A stretch of DNA of 64,000 nucleotides from Mesorhizobium sp. ZC-5 (GCF_025753855.1 NZ_JAOWPT010000008.1:1-64000), one strand, 5' to 3'. Shown: positions 28,239 through 37,380, numbered from the stretch's first letter. Made by a program: numbers and translations. Notes: generated from the letters alone by a model not told the origin.

Positions 28239-28637
28239 CTAGCTGCGGCCGCGCGCATGCAGCCGGTCGATTGTCGGCTGCAACGTTTCGGTGGTGATCG
28301 GCTTGGCCACCACGGCGTCGACGCCCGGATTGGAGGTCAAGGCATCGGTATCTGCTGCCGCCGTCGACAAGAGGATGACGGCCGGCAGGTTTTTCGCGGA
28401 AACGCGACGGCGGTCCCGCAACACCGCGAGGATCTGGTCGCAGTCGTCGTTGCCGGCACCGCCGTCCACGATCACCATGCCGGGCCACAGCGAGGACAGG
28501 GATTTTATAGCCTGCTCGGGCGTTTCCGACACCGGCTTCAGGCCGGAGCGTTCGACGATCTTGGCTATGACGACACGGTTGACTGGCGACTTTCCTACGA
28601 CAAGGACCTGGTTCAGGTTTTCAGGGGATGCATGCAT
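28239..28637 (-). CDS. Orphan response-regulator receiver-domain protein
   Basis: The protein is a single receiver-like domain of 132 residues from the ATG at 28635-28637. The N-terminal VLVVGKSPVNRVVIAKIVERSGL replaces the usual acidic pair by Gly-Lys. The phospho-acceptor strand is VIVDGGAGNDDC, and the Lys is retained as VVAKPI. Loss of the acidic pair may alter metal binding and phosphorylation. There is no output domain. Upstream is the puuA-like gene's 110-base leader and downstream the aceA terminator, so it seems a single-gene unit. Confidence 0.75.
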   Translation of the reverse strand: MHASPENLNQVLVVGKSPVNRVVIAKIVERSGLKPVSETPEQAIKSLSSLWPGMVIVDGGAGNDDCDQILAVLRDRRRVSAKNLPAVILLSTAAADTDALTSNPGVDAVVAKPITTETLQPTIDRLHARGRS

Positions 28638-28936
28638 TGCGCGATTGAGTCCTGACGGGAACGAACACCGGACCGAGGGTCCCATGCTCACGACAACCTA
28701 CGGCTAGAGTTTTCAATGTCCGGTTGTGGAGCCTGCCCGATAATGTTGTCATTGCCGAAGATGTCAAGGATCGAAGGTCGAATAAAAGCTAAACTTTTAG
28801 CAATGTTGGGCAAAGATGCAGATTCGCTTGCATGCGTTGCGGAAAAACGCGCCCAAGTCGAAAGTAAAAAGCACAACGCGCGCTAAAAAAGCGCGCGTTG
28901 AAACCATCGAATATTGCTGGTGTTAGGGATAACCGC
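28638..28936. other. AT-rich non-coding stretch between receiver gene and aceA operon
   Basis: Roughly 300 bases without a convincing gene. The part at 28690-28870 is richer in A and T than its surroundings and probably contains the promoter of the leftward receiver gene. The right end is filled by a strong terminator hairpin. A 62-codon minus-strand frame exists here but starts inside the hairpin and has no ribosome site. Confidence 0.5.
28860..28900 (-). terminator. Intrinsic terminator of the aceA operon
   Basis: A perfect 11-base stem CAACGCGCGCT (28874-28884) pairs with AGCGCGCGTTG (28890-28900) around a five-A loop. Read leftward, the stem is followed by GCTTTTTAC, a suitable U-tract. 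It lies 37 bases beyond the stop of the small gene downstream of aceA. Confidence 0.85.
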
Positions 28937-29170
28937 TCAACCCTGGGTAACGATTACCGGAATCAGGAGATCGCCCCAATTGCCGTTGCCGCCATGGTGA
29001 CGCGCCGAACGAACCAGTTCCACCGAGACACCCGCCTCGACGGCTTTCATCACCGCCTGGTTGAGCCTGTGCAGGTCGTTGGCGACGATGCGGATGGCGG
29101 CCTGCTGGTCGGCGTTCATCGCAGAGGCCTGTTCCTCCGCCCGTTCCTTGACGCGTGTTCTCGGTGCCAT
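28937..29170 (-). CDS. Small conserved-looking protein downstream of isocitrate lyase
   Basis: The product has 77 residues and starts at an ATG preceded by GAGGAGAGC. It is hydrophilic with a helical middle part (NADQQAAIRIVANDLHRLNQAVMKAVEAG) and a C-terminal GNWGDLLIPVIVTQG. I do not recognise a named domain. It lies 70 bases after aceA on the same strand and before the shared terminator, so it is likely co-transcribed with isocitrate lyase. A role tied to glyoxylate metabolism is only an inference from position. Confidence 0.75.
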   Translation of the reverse strand: MAPRTRVKERAEEQASAMNADQQAAIRIVANDLHRLNQAVMKAVEAGVSVELVRSARHHGGNGNWGDLLIPVIVTQG

Positions 29171-29240
29171 TTTGCTCTCCTCATCCTGTGTTGCGGCGGA
29201 ACCGGAGGCATCGATGCCTCCGGCGTGACCGTTCTTGGTG

Positions 29241-30530
<1,290 letters not shown>

Positions 30531-30610
30531 TGCTATGCTCCATCCATCGCAGGGTGTTTCAGTGGCGCGGCTGAAGATCGAGATAGGGCAACCGCTTTCC
30601 TGTGACTTCA

Positions 30611-30781
30611 TTTACATTGCACCGCGACAGAGACGAGAGAATACGCCGTGATAGTGCAAAAATAAGAGAAAATCTGTGTTGAGTTTGACCGACGGGAGAT
30701 GTAAATTTGTCAAGATTGTAAAAGCTCGAACGGCCTTTTTGGCGGTGAAGCTTGTAAAGATCGTGTAAAGGGCGGCAGCGC
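30611..30781. promoter_or_regulatory. Intergenic control region between aceA and its presumed regulator, with repeated TGTAAA motifs
   Basis: The divergent region has repeated short motifs: TTGTAAAA at 30716-30723, TTGTAAAG at 30752-30759 and GTGTAAAG at 30763-30770, plus TGTAAA at 30700-30705. An inverted pair TTGCAC (30617-30622) and GTGCAA (30654-30659) lies nearer aceA. Such clusters in front of a RamB-like regulator fit operator sites for autoregulation and aceA control, but the motif assignment is mine and not from a known matrix. Confidence 0.5.
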
Positions 30782-32224
30782 ATGGCTGAGCAGAAAATCT
30801 TCGCGGGACCGCGCATCCGCCGCATCCGCAACGCCAAGGGCCTCACCCAGACGGCGATGGCCGAGGGGCTCGGCATCTCTCCCTCCTACCTCAATCTCAT
30901 CGAGCGCAATCAGCGGCCGCTGACCGTCCAACTGATCCTCAAGCTCGTGTCGGCCTACAAGGTCGAGCCGGAGGAACTGCACGGCGAGGCGGGAGGCTCG
31001 ATCGCCGCCTTGCGCGAGGTCTTTGCCGATCCCCTGCTCGCCGGCGAATTGCCCGGAGACCAGGAGCTGGTCGAGATCGCCGAGGCGGCGCCCAACGCGG
31101 CAGCCGCGGTGGTGAAGCTGTTCCGGGCCTATCGCGAGCAGGCGGAACGGCTCTCGGATCTTTCCGAGATGCTGGCGCGGGACGGGCGCGCCACATCGCT
31201 GTCGAGCGCGCGCCTGCCGATCGACGAGGTGCGCGAGACATTCGAGCGGCGGCCCAACTATTTCGCCTCGATAGAGGAGGAGGCCGAAGCCTTCACCACG
31301 CTGCTCGATCCTGGCGATGATCTCTCAGGCGCGCTGAAAGCCTGGCTGAAGCGGGAATTCGGCATTGTCGTGAAGGTGCTGCCGGTTGCGACGATGCCCA
31401 ACTGGCGCCGCCGCTACGACCGCCATTCGCAGCGGCTGTTCATCTCCGAGCGCCTGTCGCCGTTCGACCAGCTGCGCGAAATCGCCATGGAGGCCTGCCT
31501 GGTCAGGATGCGGGTCGCGATCCCCGCCGAACTGCAGGCGCTGAAGCTCTCATCCGACGAGGCGCGGCGGCTCGGCCGCTTCGAGCTCGCACGTTACGCG
31601 GCACATGCGTTGATGATGCCCTACCAGGCGTTCCAGAGTGCCGCGCAGCGGTCGCGCCATGACATCGACGTGTTGCGTTCGCGTTTCGGCGTTTCCTTCG
31701 AACAGGCGGCGAACCGGCTCACCATGCTCAACCGCAGCGGCAGTTCGGGCATTCCGTTCTTCATGCTGGAAGTCGACAATGCCGGTCACCGCTTCCGCAA
31801 AGCCGGCGCGCAGGGCTTTCCGCAGGGCCGGTTCGGCGGCGGTTGCCCGAAGCTGCCGGTGCATGCGGCCTTCACGCAGCCCGGGCAGATATTGGTCGAG
31901 GCGGTGGAAATGCCGGACGGCGCCGAGTTCCTTTGCATTGCCCGCACGCTCGAGGGCCCGCAAGGTGCCTTCAACGAGCGGCCGCGGCGAACCGCTATCC
32001 TGCTCGGCTGCGACATCGGTTTCCGCGACGAGATCGTCTACGGCGCAGGCCTTCCCGGCACGCCGGCAGGCGGCAAGCTCGCGCAGGCCGCTTCCACGCC
32101 GGTCGGTCCGGCCTGCAGGGTCTGCGAGCGCGTCGGCTGCCTCGCCCGCGCCGAACCGCCGGTCACCCGCCCGCTCGGCCTGGACGAGATGGCGACGGGA
32201 TTGAGCGCGTTTGATTTTCAATAG
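30782..32224 (+). CDS. XRE-family regulator of the short-chain fatty acyl-CoA regulator (RamB-like) type
   Basis: The 480-residue protein has an HTH_3 domain at residues 8-62 (IRRIRNAKGLTQTAMAEGLGISPSYLNLIERNQRPLT). A central IrrE/ImmA-like region with no HEXXH motif follows, so peptidase activity is unlikely. The C-terminal acyl-CoA regulator domain ends with a Cys cluster PACRVCERVGC. RamB-type proteins control acetate and glyoxylate genes such as aceA. Divergent placement opposite aceA supports that role here. The ligand, perhaps an acyl-CoA, is inferred from family. Confidence 0.88.
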   Translation: MAEQKIFAGPRIRRIRNAKGLTQTAMAEGLGISPSYLNLIERNQRPLTVQLILKLVSAYKVEPEELHGEAGGSIAALREVFADPLLAGELPGDQELVEIAEAAPNAAAAVVKLFRAYREQAERLSDLSEMLARDGRATSLSSARLPIDEVRETFERRPNYFASIEEEAEAFTTLLDPGDDLSGALKAWLKREFGIVVKVLPVATMPNWRRRYDRHSQRLFISERLSPFDQLREIAMEACLVRMRVAIPAELQALKLSSDEARRLGRFELARYAAHALMMPYQAFQSAAQRSRHDIDVLRSRFGVSFEQAANRLTMLNRSGSSGIPFFMLEVDNAGHRFRKAGAQGFPQGRFGGGCPKLPVHAAFTQPGQILVEAVEMPDGAEFLCIARTLEGPQGAFNERPRRTAILLGCDIGFRDEIVYGAGLPGTPAGGKLAQAASTPVGPACRVCERVGCLARAEPPVTRPLGLDEMATGLSAFDFQ

Positions 32225-32251
32225 ACGCTCTCCGCCTGGTACAGCGCTTCT

Positions 32252-32322
32252 CCAGCCTGGGTTCCTCGCTCCCGCGAATGTGGGGGAGAGGTGTCGAGCG
32301 CAGCGAGACGGAGAGGGGGCGC
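32252..32322. repeat. Palindromic mosaic repeat element, copy 1
   Basis: This 71-base element lies just after the regulator gene. It contains GGTTCCTCGC, a GGGGGAGAGGTG core and GAGACGGAGAGGGGGCGC. The same parts, in the same order, recur at 33544-33606, and its left part recurs inverted at 33500-33520. The repetition and partial dyad symmetry mark it as a dispersed intergenic palindrome like those common in Mesorhizobium-type genomes. Confidence 0.8.
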
Positions 32323-32448
32323 ATCTTCTCAGCCTGCGCGTCGCTGCGCCCACTTTGTCACCATCTGTCAGGATTTTTTATCCACCTCCCTCCAGCCGCC
32401 CGCATAATTCTCCCGTCGGCTGCATGGGCGGAAAGGAAAACACGGGCG

Positions 32449-33366
32449 ATGGACTGGAACCTGGCAATCGAGCGTAACCGGGAGGCGCTGAAGCGCATCC
32501 TGGCCGCGCTCGTCGCCATGGCGGAACTCGGGGGACAGTTTACTTTCTTTCCGCGGAAAAGCGCGCTGCCTCAAGCTTCGGCTCTGGCGGAAAAAAGTAA
32601 ACTGCCCCCGGCGTCTACCCTTCCCCGCCATATCCACACAGCCGTGCTCCGCCTGCTGCGTCCCGCCGAAGCCGCCACTCGCCGGCTCATCATCGTTGCG
32701 GCGCGTAGTGTTATCGTCCCGCCCCCTCCACCACGCTCCGCGTGGTCCCCCTCCCCCGTGAACGGGGGAGGATCCAGGTCGCGCCAGCTTCGCCACCTCG
32801 GATCCTCCTCTGTCCTGAGCTTGTCGAAGGGACGGGGGAGGGGGACCGCCGAAGGCGATGGAGTGGGCATCGCGCAACGTACCCCTGGCCGCCCGCTCGC
32901 CCTGCCGCTGTTCGACCGGCTGCCGCGCTGGGAAAGCCGCCCCCGGCGTCCCGTCCCCACCAGCGTGCCGCGCATCTCGGTGCCCGGCTACACTACGCCG
33001 TCTCCCATCATACCCCGCCGCCTGCCATCGCCCGACGATCCGGTCGACGCCACCCGCCTTGGCCAGAGGCTCGCCACACTGGCATCTGCCCTCGACGACC
33101 TGCCGCGCCAGGCAAACCGCTTCGCCCGCTGGCGCGCGCGCCGCGATGCGATCATCGCACAGGACAGAAACGGCGCCCCCGCCGAGCAAACCGGACAACC
33201 GCGCCGCAGCAAGCCGCACCGCATCTGGCCGCTGCGTCCCGGCCGGCCGCCCGGCCAGCACCCGAGGCGGGGCCGGAAAAAATCCACGCACGAGATCCAC
33301 GAAATCCTGAAAGACCTGCACGGCCTCGCCTTCGACGTCCTGGAGGAGCGCCGCGACACATCCTGA
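32449..33366 (+). CDS. Hypothetical protein carrying two in-frame palindromic repeat insertions
   Basis: The frame gives 305 residues. The N-terminus MDWNLAIERNREALKRILAALVAMAELG and the segment TLPRHIHTAVLRLLRPAEAATRRLIIVAARS look like normal coding sequence. So does the C-terminal part, from PLALPLFDRLPRW to HEIHEILKDLHGLAFDVLEE. Between them lie two stretches, GGQFTFFPRKS... and PPPPPRSAWSPSPVNGGGSRS..., that are translations of palindromic DNA elements (32530-32609 and 32721-32868). The frame stays open across both. The function is unknown; without the insertions the protein would be about 230 residues. GGAAAGGAAAACACGGGCG precedes the ATG. Confidence 0.72.
   Translation: MDWNLAIERNREALKRILAALVAMAELGGQFTFFPRKSALPQASALAEKSKLPPASTLPRHIHTAVLRLLRPAEAATRRLIIVAARSVIVPPPPPRSAWSPSPVNGGGSRSRQLRHLGSSSVLSLSKGRGRGTAEGDGVGIAQRTPGRPLALPLFDRLPRWESRPRRPVPTSVPRISVPGYTTPSPIIPRRLPSPDDPVDATRLGQRLATLASALDDLPRQANRFARWRARRDAIIAQDRNGAPAEQTGQPRRSKPHRIWPLRPGRPPGQHPRRGRKKSTHEIHEILKDLHGLAFDVLEERRDTS
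32530..32609. repeat. Inverted-repeat element inside a coding sequence (element A)
   Basis: The arms GGGGGACAGTTTACTTT (32530-32546) and AAAGTAAACTGCCCCC (32594-32609) are inverted copies with one base missing. The second-level pair CCGC...GCGG lies inside. The element of about 80 bases lies within the hypothetical gene at 32449-33366 and is translated without a stop. Confidence 0.85.
32721..32868. repeat. Palindromic mosaic repeat inside a coding sequence (element B)
   Basis: About 148 bases with nested dyads: CCACGCTCCGCGTGG, CCTCCCCCGTGAACGGGGGAGG and two GGATCC sites. The segment CCTGAGCTTGTCGAAGG, seen in dispersed repeats of many proteobacteria, comes next, then GACGGGGGAGGGGGACC. It is translated as a low-complexity Pro/Ser/Gly segment of the host gene. 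Confidence 0.85.
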
Positions 33367-33460
33367 TTGTGACCGGATGGCGATTATGAAGTTGAGCCAG
33401 ACCTCGCCTGATGCCTTGCCGGGCAGTGGGCGTGGCAATGGAGATGCTTGTGTTCTTGAA

Positions 33461-33606
33461 TCCCCCTCTCCGGTTTGCTGCGCAAACCACCTCTCCCGGG
33501 GGCGAGGAACCCAGGCTGGAAAAGCGCCGACATCGCGGCAGTGGTTCCTCGCCCCTGCGAAGCGGGGGAGAGGTGGATCGGCGAAGCCGAGACGGAGAGG
33601 GGGCGC
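33461..33606. repeat. Palindromic mosaic repeat element, copy 2 (double unit)
   Basis: The left half (CCCCCTCTCC ... GGGCGAGGAACCCAGGCTGG) is the inverted version of the right half (GTTCCTCGCCCC ... GGGGGAGAGGTGG ... GAGACGGAGAGGGGGCGC). The right half repeats the element at 32252-32322 closely. It fills most of the 279-base gap between the hypothetical gene and the LysR gene; no gene is seen there. Confidence 0.85.
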
Positions 33607-33645
33607 TTGAAGGAAGCAGGTGCAGACGGAGAAATGCCGCGACGT

Positions 33646-34521
33646 TCACCCATTCCCCATGGGCCGTTCGCCCGAAAACAGCGGCGCGTGCGCGTTGATC
33701 AGCGCCGCCATCCGCTCGATGACGGTGCGCACTTCCGGGCGGTGGCGGTCGTCATTGTGCATGACGATCCACTGCCGGTGCCTGAGCTCGGCGATTTCCT
33801 CGCCGGCGCGCTCCAGCAGCGGGTCGCGGTCGCCGGCAAAGCAGGGCACGACGCCCTTGCCGGTGCCCGAGCGGATCAGGTCGTAGAGGGTGCGCGGCGC
33901 GTTCGCCCATGCCGCGATCGCGAACCCGGCCTGGGCGGTCGTCCAGCGGGTCGATGCCGTCGATGCATCCCCGGGCGCGATCGCCACCCAGTTTTCCGCC
34001 GATTGCGGTGTGTGGTTGCGGGCGCGGAACGGCGCATAGGCCGCGTCGGTGATCGGTCGGGCGGCGAGGTTGGCGCCGTCGGGCGGCTGGTTCCGCACGC
34101 CGATCTCGACTTCCCGATGGGCGATGTCGAGGCGCGCCTCGGCGGTCTTGAAGGCGATCCTGAATTGGTCGTCGGGGCTCCAGATGCGGCCAAAGTTCTC
34201 CGACAGGAAATTGGCGATCCAGGTGCCGGCCGAAATCCGCACCACCGGCCGGTTTCCGTTGGCCGAAAGCCAGTCTTCGATCGGCCGCGCGCCGGCCTCC
34301 ATCGCAAGCGCCTTGGCCAGCAGCAATCGGCCGTCATCCGTCAGTTCGTAGCCTGTCTGCCGCCGCACGAAGAGCGGCCTGGCGACCACCTTTTCGAGCG
34401 CCAGCATGCGGCGCCCGATCGTTGCCGGGCTGGAGCCAAGCTCGGCAGCAGCGGCGGAAAGCCCGCCACCGCGCGCCACGCGCACAAAAATCCGCAGGTC
34501 ATCCCAGTTCAGGTTTTTCAT
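33646..34521 (-). CDS. LysR-family transcriptional regulator
   Basis: From the ATG at 34519-34521 the protein has 291 residues. The N-terminal winged helix reads WDDLRIFVRVARGGGLSAAAAELGSSPATIGRRMLALE, a clear LysR pattern. The C-terminal co-inducer domain is of the two-subdomain type. It is divergent from a small gene and is separated by that gene from a quinone-oxidoreductase gene. The most likely target is that oxidoreductase or itself; nothing in the sequence names the inducer. Confidence 0.9.
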   Translation of the reverse strand: MKNLNWDDLRIFVRVARGGGLSAAAAELGSSPATIGRRMLALEKVVARPLFVRRQTGYELTDDGRLLLAKALAMEAGARPIEDWLSANGNRPVVRISAGTWIANFLSENFGRIWSPDDQFRIAFKTAEARLDIAHREVEIGVRNQPPDGANLAARPITDAAYAPFRARNHTPQSAENWVAIAPGDASTASTRWTTAQAGFAIAAWANAPRTLYDLIRSGTGKGVVPCFAGDRDPLLERAGEEIAELRHRQWIVMHNDDRHRPEVRTVIERMAALINAHAPLFSGERPMGNG

Positions 34522-34613
34522 AATTGAAAAACATATCGCATCCATGGCCGCAGAAACAGGAAAAATCTTCGGCTACGTTTCATTATCGAATGATAGCACC
34601 GAAGGAATTACAA

Positions 34614-34790
34614 ATGGACCAGATGCTGATTTGGGCTTTGCTGCACGATGAAATGGCCCGGATGAACCGCAAGCGTCAAAATCCGTCACTGGACCAGCCA
34701 TTCTGGGGCGCGGAATGGAGCGTGCTGAGGACGATGTGGGCTGGACTGGAACGGCGGCGGCCACGCGACCAGGATTCGTTCAATCCGTGA
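34614..34790 (+). CDS. Small hypothetical protein (58 residues)
   Basis: An ATG preceded by AAGGAATTACAA opens a 58-codon frame: MDQMLIWALLHDEMARMNRKR, then LDQPFWGAEWSVLRTMWAGLERRRP. It is rich in Met, Trp and Arg and could form an amphipathic helix. It is divergent from the LysR gene, and its end overlaps the 3' end of the convergent oxidoreductase gene by 11 bases. I recognise no family. The ribosome site and start position support a real gene, but the evidence is thin. Confidence 0.45.
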   Translation: MDQMLIWALLHDEMARMNRKRQNPSLDQPFWGAEWSVLRTMWAGLERRRPRDQDSFNP

Positions 34791-35760
34791 GGTCGATCAC
34801 CACGTTGCCGATAACTTGTCCGGCTTCGACCATCTCATGCGCGGCGGCGATCTCCCGCAGCGCAAACCGTGCGCCGATCGTATGCTCCAGGCTATGCGAT
34901 TCCAGCATGGCGTCGAGACCGGCGATCGCCTTGGCGCGGTCGTCGTCGCTCAGTTCGTAGACAAGGAAGAACTGCAGCGTGAGGCTTTTGAAAAGCAGGT
35001 CGCCGAACGGCACGATGTTGTCGCCGGGCATGTTCGAGCCGTAGCAGACATACCTGCCGTGCGGGGCAAGGATGCCGCCGGGAAGCAGCCGCACGGTCGT
35101 CGAAAAATCCATGTCGATGATCGCGTCGGCGCCCTTTCCACCCGTCAGTTCCAGCACGCGGGCCGCGACGTCCTCATTCTTGTAGTCGATGACGTCGCTC
35201 GCGTCGGCGCTTTTCGCATGGACGGTCTTTTCCGCCGACGCGGTTCCGATCACGCGCGCGCCGCGCGCCTTGGCGATCTGCGTCACATAGTGGCCGACCG
35301 CCGAAGCCGCGCCTGTCACCAGAAGCGTTTTGCCCGTCATCGGTCCGGCCAGGTTCACCCCCTGCATCGCGGTGAGGCCGGGAATGCCGAAGCAGGCGCC
35401 GGCCGCGAAGTCCACGCTATCCGCAAGGGGCACGGCCTGCTTCGCGGGCAGGGCGACATATTCGGCGGCGGTGCCGAAGGCGCGTTTCCATTGGCCGTTC
35501 CACAGCCATACCCGTTCGCCGACGCGGCTTTCCGGAACGCCTTGGCCGACCGCTTCGATGATCCCCGCGCCATCGCTGTGCGGCACCACCTTCGGGCCGG
35601 CGAGCGGACGGCCGCGCCGGCTCTTCACGTCGGACGGATTGACGCCGGAGACGTGCACCCGCACCAGCACTTCGCCCGGTCCGGCCTGTGGTTTCGGTAG
35701 CTCGCCGACGATCAGCACATCGCGCGCCGTTCCGTTCTTCTCGTACCAGGCAGCTTTCAT
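34780..35760 (-). CDS. NADPH:quinone oxidoreductase-like protein (medium-chain dehydrogenase)
   Basis: The 326-residue protein begins MKAAWYEKNG after a GGAGAG site. It has the groES-like N-terminal domain (GEVLVRVHVSGVNPSDVKSRRG) and the nucleotide motif LVTGAASAVGHYVTQIAKARGARVIGTA. It lacks the Cys/His zinc ligands of alcohol dehydrogenases, which places it with zeta-crystallin-like quinone reductases. It probably uses NADPH to reduce quinones or reactive carbonyls in the cytoplasm. The LysR gene downstream may be a neighbour regulator. Confidence 0.9.
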   Translation of the reverse strand: MKAAWYEKNGTARDVLIVGELPKPQAGPGEVLVRVHVSGVNPSDVKSRRGRPLAGPKVVPHSDGAGIIEAVGQGVPESRVGERVWLWNGQWKRAFGTAAEYVALPAKQAVPLADSVDFAAGACFGIPGLTAMQGVNLAGPMTGKTLLVTGAASAVGHYVTQIAKARGARVIGTASAEKTVHAKSADASDVIDYKNEDVAARVLELTGGKGADAIIDMDFSTTVRLLPGGILAPHGRYVCYGSNMPGDNIVPFGDLLFKSLTLQFFLVYELSDDDRAKAIAGLDAMLESHSLEHTIGARFALREIAAAHEMVEAGQVIGNVVIDLTD

Positions 35761-35978
35761 GATGATCTCTCCGGCGGGCAACGGTGCCTCGGATTATCTA
35801 CCACGCAACGTCTGCCCGTCACGCAAATTTGGTCCGGACCGGAGAATCGATAACGGCGGTGCCGAGTAAACGCCGGTGCCACAATGGGAAGCAGGCGCTG
35901 GACCACGCCAGCCGGCATGGAGTTGGATAGGGCGAAGACATCGTGCCGTGGCACCTCTTTCCGACCGGCGGCTCTCGT

Positions 35979-36941
35979 ATGGGCAAACCGACCACTGCCG
36001 CAACCGCGGTCATCAATGCCGGTTCCGCCGTATCTCAGCGCGATGAACGCATCGGCTTTCTGCTGGTCTTCCTTTCGGCGCTGTTCTGGAGCTTCGGCGG
36101 CGCCATAGCGCGCTTCATCGATGCCGACGACAGCTGGACGGTCGTTTTCTGGCGATCGATCTGGGCGGCCGCGTTCCTGCTTGGCTTCATGCTGTGGCGA
36201 GACGGGCTGCGCGGCACCTTGAACCTCTTCCGCGGCATGGGATTGCCCGGCCTCGCGGTCGCGCTGTGCTTTGCCACGGCCTCGACCTCTTTCGTCGTGG
36301 CGCTTGCCTACACGACCGTCGCCAACATCCTGCTGATGCAGGCCGGCGTTCCCTTGATCGCGGCGCTGATCGCCTGGCTGTTGTTTCGCGAAACCGTCGC
36401 GCTGCCGACCTGGGCGGCAATCGCCGCCGTCATCGCCGGCGTGGCGATCATGGTGTCGGAATCCTTCACCGGCGATGTCTCGCCGGTCGGCGACGGGTTG
36501 GCGTTGCTGATCGCGATCGCATTCTCGATCGCCACGGTCATCACGAGGCGTTTCGCCCATGTCCGGATGACGCCGGCAACCTGCCTCGGCACGGTATTTG
36601 CAGCACTCTTCGCGGCCTCGCAGACGGAGACCTTTGCCACCTCGCAGCGCGACATGGCCTTTCTGTTTGCCTTCGGCGCCGTCAACCTTGGCCTTGGCCT
36701 TGCCTGTTTCGCTTCGGGGGCACGGCTTATCCCGGCGGCCTTTGCGGCACTGCTCGGCACGCTCGAAACCGTGCTCGGCCCGGTCTGGGTATGGCTCATC
36801 CATTCCGAGGTGCCGTCGGCCCGCACGGTTTTGGGTGGTAGCGTCGTCTTCGTGGCTTTGCTCATCCATATCGGCCTCGAGTTCAAGCGCCAGTCGAGAC
36901 CGGCAAAGCCGGGTGTAACGGGCATGCCGTCGCCCAATTGA
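35979..36941 (+). CDS. EamA/DMT-family membrane transporter
   Basis: The 320-residue protein has ten hydrophobic segments arranged as two EamA repeats. The first repeat begins GFLLVFLSALFWSFGGAIARF and the second follows GDGLALLIAIAFSIATVITRR. Family members export metabolites, amino acids or drugs by proton exchange. The ATG at 35979 is chosen because it begins just before the first helix; starts 36 bases upstream are possible. It converges on the NTF2-like gene with seven bases between. Confidence 0.88.
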   Translation: MGKPTTAATAVINAGSAVSQRDERIGFLLVFLSALFWSFGGAIARFIDADDSWTVVFWRSIWAAAFLLGFMLWRDGLRGTLNLFRGMGLPGLAVALCFATASTSFVVALAYTTVANILLMQAGVPLIAALIAWLLFRETVALPTWAAIAAVIAGVAIMVSESFTGDVSPVGDGLALLIAIAFSIATVITRRFAHVRMTPATCLGTVFAALFAASQTETFATSQRDMAFLFAFGAVNLGLGLACFASGARLIPAAFAALLGTLETVLGPVWVWLIHSEVPSARTVLGGSVVFVALLIHIGLEFKRQSRPAKPGVTGMPSPN

Positions 36942-36948
36942 GCTGCCG

Positions 36949-37380
36949 TCAGACGATGCCGTGCTGCTTTAGCAGCGCCTGCTCATCGCCCGATACCCAA
37001 CCGAAGACCTTCGCTTCGCCGTCCAGTTTCTGGACCAGGTAGTGAACATCGAAATCGATGGATGTGTCCGGTTGATCCTTGCGGGCATAGGTCGCGGTCC
37101 AGGAGACATGGGCCACGCAATGGTGCTCGTCTATCGGCGAGAGACGGATATGGCGAATCCGCATCCCTTTGGTCCCGATCGCGCGATAATGTGCGTATCC
37201 CGCTGCCATGACCTGCTTTAGCTGGTCGTCGTTCCTCCCGGTCATGACCCCGGCAGGCGAGGCCGCGATAAAATCCGAGGCATACAGCGACGCGACCTCA
37301 TCCATATCCGAATCCCCGTCGAGCGACCGTCTGAAAAAGCTCTCGTATCGCTCGAATAGCTCCCTTACAGCTGTCTCCAT
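36949..37380 (-). CDS. Nuclear transport factor 2-like (SnoaL-type) protein
   Basis: The 143-residue single-domain protein has the alpha+beta barrel pattern of NTF2-like proteins: an N-terminal helix (AVRELFERYESFF), VASLYASDFIAASPAGVMTG, and later strands with VAHVSWTATYARKD and IDFDVHYLVQK. Such proteins act as small hydrolases, isomerases or ligand-binding modules. No catalytic set can be identified and the role is unknown. The gene is on the strand opposite its neighbours. Confidence 0.8.
   Translation of the reverse strand: METAVRELFERYESFFRRSLDGDSDMDEVASLYASDFIAASPAGVMTGRNDDQLKQVMAAGYAHYRAIGTKGMRIRHIRLSPIDEHHCVAHVSWTATYARKDQPDTSIDFDVHYLVQKLDGEAKVFGWVSGDEQALLKQHGIV

Noticed and set aside
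28688-28876. 62-codon frame between the receiver gene and aceA operon
   Set aside because: Its start lies inside the terminator hairpin and it lacks a ribosome site.
32252-33606. Insertion sequence remnant
   Set aside because: No transposase frame or terminal repeats with target duplications can be seen; nested palindromes fit small non-autonomous repeats better.
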